DNA of 64,000 bases. It comes from Avena insularis. Taxonomy: Eukaryota > Streptophyta > Magnoliopsida > Poales > Poaceae. Below, piece by piece: positions 1 to 10,857 of the stretch (positions are counted from its first letter, which is position 1; each line of letters starts with the position of its first letter). The stretch covers positions 337,643,211 through 337,707,210 of the forward strand of contig CM042696.1 in the NCBI GenBank assembly GCA_023614405.1, written 5' to 3'. The notes below the pieces were generated by a model. It ran no database searches and had not been told where the DNA came from. It saw only the letters and a program-made list of their open reading frames with translations. A program made the position numbers and the translations under genes.

Positions 1-1284
1 TTTTTAGCAGAATTGCCTAGGTGTTTAGTTTTTATGCAGAAAATCAGCTATTAGGAAAAATCCCAGAAAATATGCCAAAAATCCTATTTCACCAGAAGAC
101 TCCCGGAGCCAGAAGACGAGACGGAGGGGGCTGGGCCTAGGCCACACCACCGGCCGCTGGCTAGTCTCTGGCGCCGAAGGTGGTGCCGCCTGACACCCCT
201 CGTTCTCCCTCTTCACCTATAAGATGCCTTCTGGCCTAAAAACTCAGGGGGGGTTCGACGTTTTTCCAGAAGGAGTTCCGCTCCGCCACCACCACCAGAT
301 TCCACGAAACAGCACCAGAAACTCCGTTCTGGCACCCTATCGGGACAGGGAATTGGAGGAGATCATCGTCATCATCATCACCATCACTTATCCATTGACC
401 ATCCATGTTTCCCCCATCTATGAGTGAGTAATCCCCCGCTGTAGGCTATGGGGATGGAAGGGATTATATGAGATTGTTCATGTAATGGCATCGGATTGTT
501 AGGGCATGGTGCCTAGTATCTTCTATTAGTGCTTTATGACTTTGTTGCGACTTGTTATGCTTAATGCTTGTCACTAGGGCCCGAGTGCCATGATTTCAGA
601 TCTGAACATGTTATTGATTCATTATGATAGTACTGTTTATGGTCTTACCTGCAAGTTGTATACACATGTTGTTGTCCGGAACCAATGGCCCCGAAGTGAC
701 AGAAATCGGGATAACCGGAGGGAATGGCTTTGATGTAAGGATCACATGTGTTCACGGAGTGTTAATGCTTTGCTCCGATGCTCTATTAAAAGGAGCACCT
801 TAATTGCCAGTAGTTCCCTTGAGGCCCTGCTGCAAACAGGCTGGCAGGACAAAAGATGTTGTGCAAGTTCTCATTGCGAGCAGGTATGACTATATATGGA
901 ACACATGCCTAGGATTATCTAGTACTTGGATGCTTTATCTTATTTATCTGCAATTGCCCTATGTTCTGATTGCCATGTGAATTGTCTTGTTCATAAAACG
1001 CCCGTCCATCCATCCCTATGCCTACCGCACTCGAATCCTATTGTTTACTGCTATTGTTACTTCTGTCTTTACTTTACTACTGTTGTTACTTCACTACTCC
1101 TACTACAAAAATGTTGCTACTGATAAACTACTGTGAGCAAGATTGTTTCCAGGTGCAGCTGAATTGACAACTCAGTTGTTAAGGCTTATAAATATTCTTT
1201 GGCTCTCCTTGTGTCGAATCAATGAATTGGGTTTCACTTCCCTCGAAAATACTGCGATACACCACCTATACTTGTGGGTCATCA
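1..1284 (+). mobile_element. Gypsy-type LTR, 3' part (5' end outside window)
   Basis: The stretch ends with CTTGTGGGTCATCA at 1271-1284, which resembles the end of several Triticeae Gypsy LTRs (recalled, not searched). A TATA-like ACCTATAAGATG lies near 216-227, followed by a transcribed-leader-like segment. No primer-binding site follows 1284; the next bases belong to an unrelated minus-strand pseudogene. This is therefore the outer end of a 3' LTR, a solo LTR or a truncated copy inserted into older repeat DNA. The short frames inside it show no conserved domain. Confidence 0.6.
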
Positions 1285-1475
1285 CTCCACAATCGAGAAG
1301 GCTTGGGGATAGGGCAACGGAACCCGCTCACCCTGTGCATCACCAAGATAACCAAACTGATATGCTCGGAGCCTCTAGTTAGCTTGCTAAACACCAAGGA
1401 AGCCACAAGCAGTCAAATACTTGACGTCCATAAATTTGGAGCCATCAACAGATTGCATAATAGGTAATGTAATAT

Positions 1476-2114
1476 TTAATGCATGGGAAGGTAGGTTACC
1501 AATCCACCAATGCGAATATCACCTTTCGTCTTGTTGCTTTGGTGGCGAAAGTGCTGGATGAGTAGAGCTGCAGGATTGGTGCTTTGCAATGCAGTGGGAA
1601 AGAGAGCCTTGGTGATCATTGCCATGTCCGCATTGGCCATGGAACCGGTATCACCTCTTCCCAATACTGTGTTGGCGAGGAACAAGGCATAGTAGCAAAT
1701 TGTTGGGTTCTAAATGGTGGACATCTTCTTCTGGTAGAATTTAGTGCCACCATTAATAGAAATAGCCTCCCAAGTTTCTCCACTTGTGACGCTATAGAGG
1801 TTAGTAACAGTTGACTCCCCAACGTGAGGGAAGCCGAAAGCATCGCAAAATTGTTCAAAAGTTATTTCATAGGGCTACTGGTTAATGGTGAAGCTTACTG
1901 TGCATGCATTACCTTTCTCCATGTGGTCGTCGTAGAAGGAGGCAAGGAACTCATAGGTAAGCTCGGCATACAATTCGTGGCTTGTGTAGCCAAGCAATGT
2001 TAGCCCGGCCTTGTTACACATGAGGTCAAAGTCCGCCTTCAACCCTGCCGTGGTGAGAAAGCTGTAGTCGGCCCAGTGTGTGGGTAGCACCCTACTAGAT
2101 GAAATTGTGGCCAA
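1476..2114 (-). pseudogene. ATHILA ORF1-like retroelement protein, decayed
   Basis: A single minus-strand frame runs from 2114 to 1476 with two internal TAG stops, at 1875-1877 and 1710-1712. The order of motifs fits the ATHILA ORF-1 family (PF03078): a block ending in LTYEFLASF, then PYEITFEQFCDAFGFPH, a middle block with LANTVLGRG, and a C-terminal KGDIRIGGLVTYL. The upstream stretch 2115-2539 is leader-like and non-coding. The + strand LTR ending at 1284 truncates the downstream side. Function of this ORF in Athila-type Gypsy elements is unclear; it is not the polymerase. The family call rests on remembered motif order; a profile search would settle it. Confidence 0.65.
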
Positions 2115-2539
2115 CTTGGGGTTGCGCTCGTCTTGGGACCCGAGCTCTCGCCACGTTGGTGCTTGCTCTTGCGAAAAAATTACCCATTTTGTTCACCTTG
2201 ATGCAGTGGAAAATTTCACCATAAAACCTTAGGCATATAGTTTCTACATGATATACGAATGATTCTACGTGGAAAAATTCAATCCTAACGTGAGAAATCA
2301 ATAGGTAAAACTAAAAAAGCTTGATTTCATCCACTAGATCAATGTGAGAGTTTCAACCATGGAAATCTAAAAATAAAGCATGGGTAGGGCGAGAAACATA
2401 CCAATCTGTTGATTCCCCCACTCAAACGAACGAAATCCACGAAGAATCAAGAGTTCTAGGGTGGTTTTGAGAGGTTTGGAGAGAGAATATGAGAGAAATA
2501 ATGTGGAAGGACAAGAAACATGCCGCCCCGCCCGATTTT

Positions 2540-3055
2540 GTGGACGCAACGAACTATACGGACGGAACTATATGGGCGGGATATGTTGTTCCGCCCGTAT
2601 AGTTGCGGCGGCGCCGCCAACTAGGGTTTATTTATGCAGAACATAGCTATACGGACACAACTATACGGCCGGATCATAATGATCCCACTGTATAGTTGGT
2701 CGTTAAACCGCCTGTATCCTCGAGATAAATTCTCAAAAACAGGCATCGATATCTATCCGACCGGAACTATACGGCCGTAAAATTTATTCCTGCTTTATAG
2801 TGGGTCGTTAAATAGTCAGTATCTTTGAGAAGAAATTGTACGGAGGCATCGATATCTATATGAACCAAGCTATACGGCCGGAATTTTTATTCCCGCCGTA
2901 TAGTTGGTTGTTAAATTCTCTGTGCCCATGCAAGAAAATTGTTGATGGCAAAGATATCTATACGACTAGAACTATACAGCCATAATTTTTATTCCTGCCG
3001 TATAGTTGGTCGTAAAACCATCAGTAATCATCAAAAAAATTATGTTTCTTCGAGG
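2540..3055. repeat. Tandem array of ~105-bp units, each carrying a CTATACGGC palindrome
   Basis: Four degenerate units begin near 2649, 2761, 2866 and 2968, with a partial palindrome at 2548-2612. Each holds CTATACGGCCGGAA, a short AT spacer and a near-perfect reverse complement ending CCGTATAG, followed by GTTGGTCGTTAAA and later CATCGATATCTAT. The best hairpin is 2870-2903, with 14-bp arms and one mismatch. One further unit lies at 6913-6985. The array is non-coding. Confidence 0.8.
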
Positions 3056-3391
3056 ATACCTTCTTATCCCAAAACTCAACAAAATACCTTATTTTTATAG
3101 AAAAAATGACAGTAGAAACTGTCGACCAACATCAGCATATAATGAGCAGAATTTTAACCTTTGTAGATAAAACTCAAACTTTTATTTTTATACTTATTCT
3201 ACATTAGTTCAATCAATGTTTCTACTACTTTTTGACAGTTGTATCTTCACGAGCGCGCTTCCGCAAGAATGTCTGTGAAAAAGTTGTAGGAATGTGATGA
3301 ACTTTTTATTCTTTAGTTTATTTTATTAACGTGATGGGTTGACTCCCATTAAGCATTTTATTAAGAACTATTGAATAACTCAACACCTTAT
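3056..3391. other. AT-rich non-coding stretch
   Basis: No coding frame, terminal repeat or known motif is visible. It lies between the palindromic array and the 3' end of the minus-strand gag/protease pseudogene, so it is probably untranslated Gypsy interior. Confidence 0.5.
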
Positions 3392-5706
3392 CTATTCTCG
3401 AATTCTTACCTTGGGTTGCCCCTTATCAAAGGCACTTACCACATAAACTCGTTTTGCCGGTGGAATATATCTTTCTCCTGCTTCTAGCTTGTTTAGAAAA
3501 TACCGGATGATTTCAGCATCATCAACATTGAAGATTATTTTTCCTTCAACACAGTCAACGGATGCTCCTGCAGTACTAAGGAAAGGTCTTCCAAGTATTT
3601 TAAATAATTTCTCATCCTCTCGCATTTCAAGAATAATAAAATCAGTAGGAATAACATGCTCATATATTCTAAGTAGAACATCCTCGATCATACCAATGGG
3701 TTGTTTAGTGGACTTGTCAGCCATCTGTAAAGTGATAGTAGTAGGGGAATACTCCCCTAATCCTAACCTTTTATAGAGGGAGTATGGCATTACACTAACT
3801 CTTGCACCTAAATCACACAAAGCATTGTGAATATCCATTTTTCCTATTGAGCATGAAATAGTTGGTATTCCGGGATCTCTTGATTTAGACAATAGCTTCC
3901 CATTAGCAGGATAACTAGTCACCATGGAAACAGTTTCAGTTATTTCTTTCTTTGTATTAAGAATATCACGAAGGAATTTAGAATAGGTAGGAACTTTAAT
4001 TGCATCCGCAAATGGAATTTCTAGACGAAGGTCACCAAGTGCTTTTGTAAAAGAATCATAGATTACCTGATCTGGTGCTTTCTTTTTTCAATCTGGATAA
4101 GGAACCTTTTTCTCAGTTTTCTTATTCTTTTCTTTTACCTTTTGTGGGGGGTCAGGCTCTTTTGTTGCTTTCTTTTGTTATTTCTTATCGATTTTCTTCT
4201 TTTCTACTACAACAACTTCATCTTTGGTGCTCACTTCTTTTTCTTCTCTTGGATCAACCGTCTCTGCATCAGAGTAATAACGGAAATCATGTGCATCATC
4301 TTGGCCCTCCTTGGTTTGATCTTGTGTTTCTTGAGCAGTTTCATATTGAGGATCCACTAGTGTATCATCTTCTTAGCTTTCCTCAAGCAAGGCTTTTTCC
4401 TTTCGCTCTCTTTCAGCTTCATATTCTGGTGGTCCTAATGGTCCTGTAACAACATTAGTAGAAACAGGAATATTTATATCATCTCGAAGAAAAATTTGAT
4501 AACCATATGCTATTTGTTCACACTGGGTTTCAATCATACTAAGATACTTGTGAAATAATTTAATTCCTTGGCTGATCTCATCATAATTTTTGGTGTGTTT
4601 CGCCAAAATCTTTTTATGTTTTTGAAAGTGCTTATGCAGGTTGTTATGAGATTTTGCTTGTCGATGTTTTAATTCTTGAAAAACTTTCCTAGTTTCATCT
4701 TCTTCAGTTAAAACTTTAACAAGTCTACTTTGTTTTCCTTAACAATTTCAGAAGGTATACCTTTTTCTTTCATTGTTTTGCGTACTTCAGGCATAAGATC
4801 AGGAGTTATCTGAAGTATCCTTTTTTATAGCTTAGTGCCAAAACCAGGATTATATAAAGAATCATTCTTAGCCCTAGTAGACATCAGTTCTAAACATTCT
4901 TTAATAGTTAAAGTATTTATCGATCCTCCTGCTGAGAAGTCAAGCAACTCTCTACATTGAGTATTAAGACCATGGTAAAATAAATGGCAAATAGTTGATT
5001 CAGAATAGCCATGATTAGGAATACTATTGATCATTCCAAAGAATCTATCCCAGGCTTGTGGGTTGCTTTCTCGCACGTTCTAACTAAAGTTGCATATATT
5101 CTTTCTTAGTTCAGTTACCTTTTAAAAAGGATTAAACCTGTTTATGAATTTGACAATGCAGTTTTCCCAAAATTTATTGTAATGGCGAGGGAGAGAATAT
5201 AACCAGTCTGGAGCCTTACCTTTAAAACACCAATGAAATAATTTTAGACGAGAGAAATCTCTTGGAAAACCTTTTGGTCCAAGTGATGTTACCACATCAT
5301 CGAACTCTCTAAGATGTCTTCCTGGGTCTTCATATTCCCTTCCACTGAAAGCTATTTCCTGCAAAATTTTAATAATTCCGCCATCAAATCGATCTACTCT
5401 AACTCCAGGGTTAGGGAATTCTATTGGTTGCTTAAGAAATTCAGAACTTCGAGCATTGTATTCTCTAAGATTTTTCTCAGGTTTCTTGGGAGTTATCATG
5501 TAAATAGACATGATTTCCATTATATCGCTCAAGTTTTCAACTTCAACTTTATTCGATCTTAAAAGTTTTTCAATAATTTCCTCGTGTCTCTGAGCAGGCA
5601 CGCGATCAATATAATCTGGTAAATTGGTCCTACCGGAGCGTGTAGACCCTTTGTCTCCTAGGGAGAACATGTTTGTAGTAGTAACACCTGAAATGTCAAG
5701 AGGCAA
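3392..5706 (-). pseudogene. gag: Gypsy gag and retropepsin-like polyprotein, decayed
   Basis: Minus-strand frames at 5706-5122 and 5076-4825 share one phase and together cover a Retrotrans_gag (PF03732) region, with the typical FKGKAPDWLYSLP and FWENCIVKFINRFNPF blocks. Frames at 4606-4373 and 3925-3392 share another phase, so there is at least one frameshift between 4825 and 4606, plus several stops. The 3392-3925 part is a retropepsin-like domain: a CDLGARVSVMPYSLYKRLGL active-site loop, then an ILGRPFL motif. No reverse transcriptase or integrase follows, as in gag-only Gypsy families of grasses. A tRNA-Asp-type primer site and an LTR lie directly upstream at 5723-5751, which fixes the orientation. 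Confidence 0.85.
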
Positions 5707-5722
5707 ACACTTAGTGCTTAGC

Positions 5723-5740
5723 TCCCCGGCAACGGTGCCA
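5723..5740 (-). promoter_or_regulatory. Primer-binding site, tRNA-Asp type
   Basis: On the minus strand the site reads TGGCACCGTTGCCGGGGA, one mismatch from the complement of the 3' end of plant tRNA-Asp(GUC). It sits 10 bases inside the putative LTR end at 5751 and about 17 bases upstream of the gag start at 5706. Confidence 0.8.
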
Positions 5741-5750
5741 GAAAATAGCT

Positions 5751-7000
5751 TGATGTCTGCAAGTGCACATTTCGTTTGTAGCTAGTTTCAAAGTATATAT
5801 ATTGATCCCACAGGGAGCCCAAAGGTAAGTGTTTATGGTGAAGTCTCTATCACACCCAAAGTTGTCACAGGACTTCGAGTGAATTGACTACAAGTGTAAA
5901 CATGAGAATGATATTTGGATTAAACTGGATGTATTTAAATAAAACTAAAATGTAAGCTTCTGAAATAAAAAGCATAAAAGTAAAGAACGATTCGGTTGTT
6001 TGTTGTTTTTTGAAGATGACAAAATAAATGCGGGGAGATACAGTTCATGTTGATAGTGACTGTTCCATATGGACGAGTGATAAATGTAACAATTGTAATC
6101 TTATAACTGTATGTGTAGGCGAGCAACCCATAATTAGCCAGAACTCCTCTTGGTAGATTTCATCCCAAATTTATTAATCCTACTAGTCTATTACAAAAAC
6201 CATGGTCAGACACTAGATGATTAAGACCCTTCAGGTCGCTTAGCGATTAAGCTCCTCGGATCAGACCAATACAATAAGCACGGTGGTTCATCATTATCCT
6301 CGAGTCTACTAGTTTTCCATTGATATCCTTGTGTCACTCGGGGGGTCGTCGGTCTGCTAGCGAACAAGATCCTATCCATGTAGAACAAAGTATCTTGTTG
6401 TTCGGGCCCTTAATTGGACAACAACCATTAGGCATCCCACAGATAGTCAAGCACACATAATATAGTAATTAGAATCAATAACAAACTAATGGAAAATATA
6501 TAAAGGAACATCACATCTTACCAATCCCTTACATCTCCCATGACCAAGGAACTTACTCACACATGAGAGAAGAAGCATCATCAATATAATTAAATAAAGG
6601 GAGTTCTTCTCGATATTACCGTGGAGATCCACAATAAGAATAGAAAAGTAGTCCAACACAATTCAAGATGGGAAGAAACAATCTCAAACCCTAGTATTGC
6701 AAGGCAAAGATCTCTCTCTCTCAAGTACAAGTAATGACTATGGGGGTGTAGTGGCTAGGAGGTCAAAGATCGTGGAGCGAGATGCAGAACGTCTCATCCT
6801 TCTTCTCCGGATCTCTTGTTTCTCCCTTCTGGATGGTGTGGCGGCTGTTGTGTTGTGTTTTCGTCCTTGCTCCCTTCATGGAAGTTGTCCCTTTTGACAA
6901 GACAGGCGGCGGTAGCTATACGGCGGGAACTATATGGCCGGAATTTTTTTTCTGCCGTATAGTTGCTCGTTAAAGCCTCTGTACGCTTCCCTCGATTTCT
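5751..7000 (-). mobile_element. 5' LTR of the minus-strand Gypsy (outer edge uncertain)
   Basis: The LTR begins on the + strand with TGATGTCTGCAAGTGCAC, a common LTR edge next to tRNA-Asp primer sites in Triticeae Gypsy elements. It holds only short, unconserved frames. A single copy of the palindromic CTATACGGC unit lies at 6913-6985, near the presumed U3 end. I found no matching LTR on the other side of gag and no target duplication, so the outer boundary near 7000 is an estimate. Confidence 0.55.
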
Positions 7001-7290
7001 TCCAAAGAGAGACTTGCTTATTTTCGCCTGAATATTGTGTTTCTCTAGTTAAAACCCTATGTTGACGTTCAGATCCTGAAACACATATTAAAAACCAAGT
7101 TTTCTTTGCTACCGAAGTATTTGCGTTAGGTAAAGCTAGAAAATAATCAAATCTAGGAGAAAACCATCAATAAAACCATCAAAAATATTTCGAATCTCAC
7201 AGCTATCACGGACACGGTCCGAGAATTTTTTAATAATTTATCGACTCCGTAGGAGGATTTTTCTTTTTCTATCGCATGCACGAAGATGTT

Positions 7291-7700
7291 CTTCATCCGA
7301 GGAGGTCCTCTACTCGGGTCTTGTTTGTAGCGGTGTAATTTGTTTCTATCGACTTCGTTGGAAGATATATTTCTTATCGGGTGCATGGAGAGTGCTCCCG
7401 ATGGGAGTAGCCCCTGAGGCTTTGTTCGGATGCTTGCATCCAAGCATAGGCTCAGAGATCTTCTTCATCCGAGGAGATTCTCGACTCGGGTCTTGCTTTT
7501 TTCGGTGAGCATAGGCTCAGAAATCTTCTTCATCCGAGGAGATTCTTGACTCGAGTCTTGATTTTTATCGGGTGCGCAACCAGCCCTCCCGATGGGAGTA
7601 GCCCTCGGCTATGTTTGACTACTTGTAGTTGAGCATAGGCTCAGAGAATCTCATCATCAGAGGAGGTACTCGACTCGGGTCTTGGTGTAAGTTGACGCGA
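7291..7700 (+). repeat. Degenerate direct repeats, probable LTR fragment
   Basis: A module with GCATAGGCTCAGAG, CATCCGAGGAG and CGACTCGGGTCTTG recurs at about 7291, 7443, 7506 and 7630. A second module, CCCGATGGGAGTAGCCC, occurs twice (near 7395 and 7583). Such repeats resemble Triticeae Gypsy LTRs, but no terminus is visible. The flanks 7001-7290 and 7701-7945 hold nothing I can name. Confidence 0.6.
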
Positions 7701-7945
7701 GTGGCGTTAGTCGCCTCTATTGGAGGACCCGACAAAATAGCTCGATGTAGCCGCTATTCTTGTAAGCTGTAGAAAATATAAGGCATAGTGAAGTACTTGT
7801 ATCTTGTAAAGAATTTTTTCCTTTCAACATGTTATAACAATTTCTAGTGCCATTGGACTTGACACATTTGCACTGTAATGCGAGACCTTTTTGTTAGCCT
7901 GATGTCCTTACTCTCAGTACCTTTCCAACATGTCAGTTGGGCTGC

Positions 7946-9162
7946 TGATGCATGTAAAATGCATACATGAACTTTGTAGTTGGTTGCTATGAATTCCCAC
8001 ATATTGCATATATATATGATGTTATATTCATATTTTAGATTGATTTATGGGGATTTACCAATGATCTCCTTTATTTTTTTTATAACTCTGCAGGACAGGA
8101 AAATCCTATTTGTGTATTTTTGCCTTACATGGACCTAAACAATGTCAAATGGAGCTGGGCTTTTGGGGATGTCAATATTTCATCAACAAAAGCACTAGGA
8201 GTACTTGGACCTCACTAAAAGAGCCAGGAGGCCCAAAATAGCACTGGTGGCACGCCTAGTAAGGGTGGGCACGCCACCCATGCTAGTTTCCTCCTTGATC
8301 GTCGATTCACTTCTATATTTTGCCCACCGCCTTCATTTGACCTAAAAACCACTATATAAATGGCCCCACGAGAGTTCCTAGAGGGAGGCGCCGCAGAAAC
8401 ATCGAAACACCAAAACAGACCCAGAACCAATGAAGATTGGAGAGGGAAACTCCGCCGGAGCCGTCGTCGGAGGGAACTTCACCTTCTCCAACATCTCCAC
8501 CATCTTCACCATGATGAAGAGGGAGTATTCCACTTCTGGACTAAGGGTTGGTGGCAGTAGCTTGTTCTTCATATATCTAGTACCATATGAACTTCCCAAC
8601 ATGATTATGGTCATATTGGTAACTCCTATGTGGTGAATCATTCTATGATTTGATATATGAGATTGGAACCTATTATGTGTAAGATGTATTGATAGATGCA
8701 TATCGTGTACCCCATTCTTAAGTAATTATTTTGATCCAACTTGTATGCAAGAGCATGTGTGGGGAGAAGTGTGTATTGGATGGAGTAGCATGGCGGTAGT
8801 GATTGAATAGTGACAACAAATTTAGGATCTATTATGGTTTTTACCTTTCTTTTGCAGTCTCACTAGGGATAATGTGAATCCATGTGCTATAATTATCTTG
8901 GGAAAGTTAGATAATCTTGTTTGGTTAAGGTAGCATATTTGTGATTCAAACATCATGTCAAAATACCCAAGGCTGTACTTTGTTGATTCTTAATTCAAGA
9001 TTGCTTGGAGTTTTCTCTTTCTTGAGGAGTATAATAGAGACATGTTGCATCATCTCTATGGTAGGACATGATGCCCAGATGAATGCTTATCAAACACATG
9101 TAGAACTTCCACCAATATTATGTCTTTCATGAATTGTTTATGTCCATTTCAACCCAAAAAGA
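7946..9162 (+). mobile_element. Gypsy LTR, left part, interrupted by a Copia insertion
   Basis: The LTR appears to start at TGATGCATGTAAAATGCATA (7946) and continues past the Copia insertion at 24763-25196, ending GGAGTCCCAACA. With the Copia removed it is about 1.65 kb. The right part contains an ACCCATGAACCCCGGTCCA motif and the tail I recall from Triticeae Gypsy LTR ends. AAAGA at 9158-9162 is the target duplication of the Copia. A TATA box lies at 8353. Confidence 0.65.
8353..8360 (+). promoter_or_regulatory. TATA box of the Gypsy LTR
   Basis: TATATAAA precedes a GC-richer transcribed leader, where retrotransposon promoters usually sit inside an LTR. Confidence 0.5.
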
Positions 9163-10840
9163 TGTTGGGTTTGCAGCATAGAAAACAAAAAATTTCCTAC
9201 GATGGGAACTATCGCCAAGATCTATCTATTAGATACAAGCAACGGGTGGATATTCATCCAGAGAACTTACCCTCGAAGAAAACAAAGCTTTGTTAACGAG
9301 ATGGAACTCGTGGATGATGTAGTCATACACTTGCCGATCTCAAGATCGTGATGAAGTCCAGTAGGTCCGGCTCCAGCACGTCCATCAGATCCAGCTCCAG
9401 CAAGTCCAGCACCACCGAGTCTAGCACCGCAAAGCAGCAGTGCATCCATGATCGCACACACGTCCGATACCCCGACAACCTCCGCCCCTCGCTCCAGCAA
9501 AGCAGTGGAAGCAGCAACTCCTTTCCAGATAAAGCCACCGGGAACATGTATCTCACTAATCCGAGACCATGGGGGATAACTAGAGGGGGGAGAGATCCAT
9601 CACGAGGAGGTGTGAGGAAGAAGGAGTGAGAGGGGGGCCTTTTATTGGAGGAGGGGAGGGTGTCCCTTCACCTACCCCATTCATGTGGTGGTAACCCCCT
9701 CCACATTAAAATGCCCCTTCACATTCTCTTTTAAAGTCTCCACTTTAAATGCATTAAATTTCTCCAAATTTAATGCTCTCTCATTTAATAAAACTCTTTT
9801 ATTAATTTTATTCAGAATTTTTTTAATTACTTTCATTAACAAACATTCACATAAAACCCCTTGCAACATTTCAATATTACATGCAGAACCAATTTCAGCA
9901 ATTTCACCCGAAACAGTTTTGGTGTCTATTGAAATAATTCCAGCGCTTTCTTAAATCTTTATCTGAAACATATTTGCTCCAAATGGTGTCGGTATACATT
10001 AAGTGTGTCACCCTATGGTTCATGAATAATGCAGACATGATCGAGACCCCTCTCCGGTCAATAATCAGCAGCGGGAGCTAGAGATCCGTACTGACTCCCA
10101 CATATTCAAGGATGACTCTTGTGATCGTGTGAACCTTTAACATCGTAACTAAATCTCTTTGTCTCGCGATATATTACATGTCCGAGATTCGATCATTGTC
10201 ATCCAAATACCTAGTTTGATGTCGTTACCGACATGCACTCTTTTCTTGTTCCCGTGATATAACATTCTAGTGATCATATCACTTGCTTGCAAGCTATTTC
10301 AATGTGATATCACCGAGAGGGCCCATAGTATATCTATCCATCATCGGGATGGACAAATCCCACTCTTGATCCATGATCCTCAACATAACACCTTCGTAGC
10401 ACTGAACCCACCTTTATAGTCACCCTGTTACGGTGTGACGTTTGATGTTATCAAGATACTCTTCTGGTGTTAGCAATTAACATGATCCCATGGTCTAAGG
10501 ACTAAGATTACTTTGTATGATGTTATAGCAATATAAACATAATGACTCTGATCATAATGCTATACTTCGGATGAATGTTCATCACATCATTCCACCAATG
10601 TTGTGACCTCGTTATTAACAACATCCAATGTCCATGATCAGGAAACCTTGATCATCTTGTTAATCAACGAGCTAGTTTATATGAGAGGCATTACTAGGAA
10701 CTTTGTATTTTGTTTATTAAACCCACATGTATTAACGTTTCCAATTAATACAATTATAGCATGGAAAAATAAACATTTATCATAAACAAGGAATAAGATA
10801 ATAACCACTTTATTATTGCCTCTCGGGCATATTCCCTTCA
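9163..10840 (-). repeat. 3' LTR of the Angela-like Copia
   Basis: 1678 bp, starting TGTTGGGTTTGCAGC and ending CATATTCCCTTCA on the + strand. It matches 23095-24757 along its whole length with scattered substitutions and small indels. The frames inside are non-coding LTR sequence. Confidence 0.92.
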
Positions 10841-10857
10841 GTCTCCCACTTGCACTA
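10841..10857 (-). promoter_or_regulatory. Polypurine tract of the Copia
   Basis: On the minus strand TAGTGCAAGTGGGAGAC directly abuts the LTR, matching the AAGTGGGAGAC tract of Angela-type elements. It would prime plus-strand DNA synthesis. Confidence 0.75.

Noticed and set aside
5723..5740. tRNA-Asp gene fragment
   Set aside because: Only the 18-base 3' complement is present next to an LTR, so it is a primer-binding site.
3392..7000. A complete minus-strand Gypsy with two LTRs
   Set aside because: Only one LTR edge (5751) and one primer site were found; no second copy of TGATGTCTGCAAG lies on the low-coordinate side.
9348..9629. 93-residue Ser-rich + strand frame, repeated near 23282
   Set aside because: It lies inside both Copia LTRs, antisense to their transcription.
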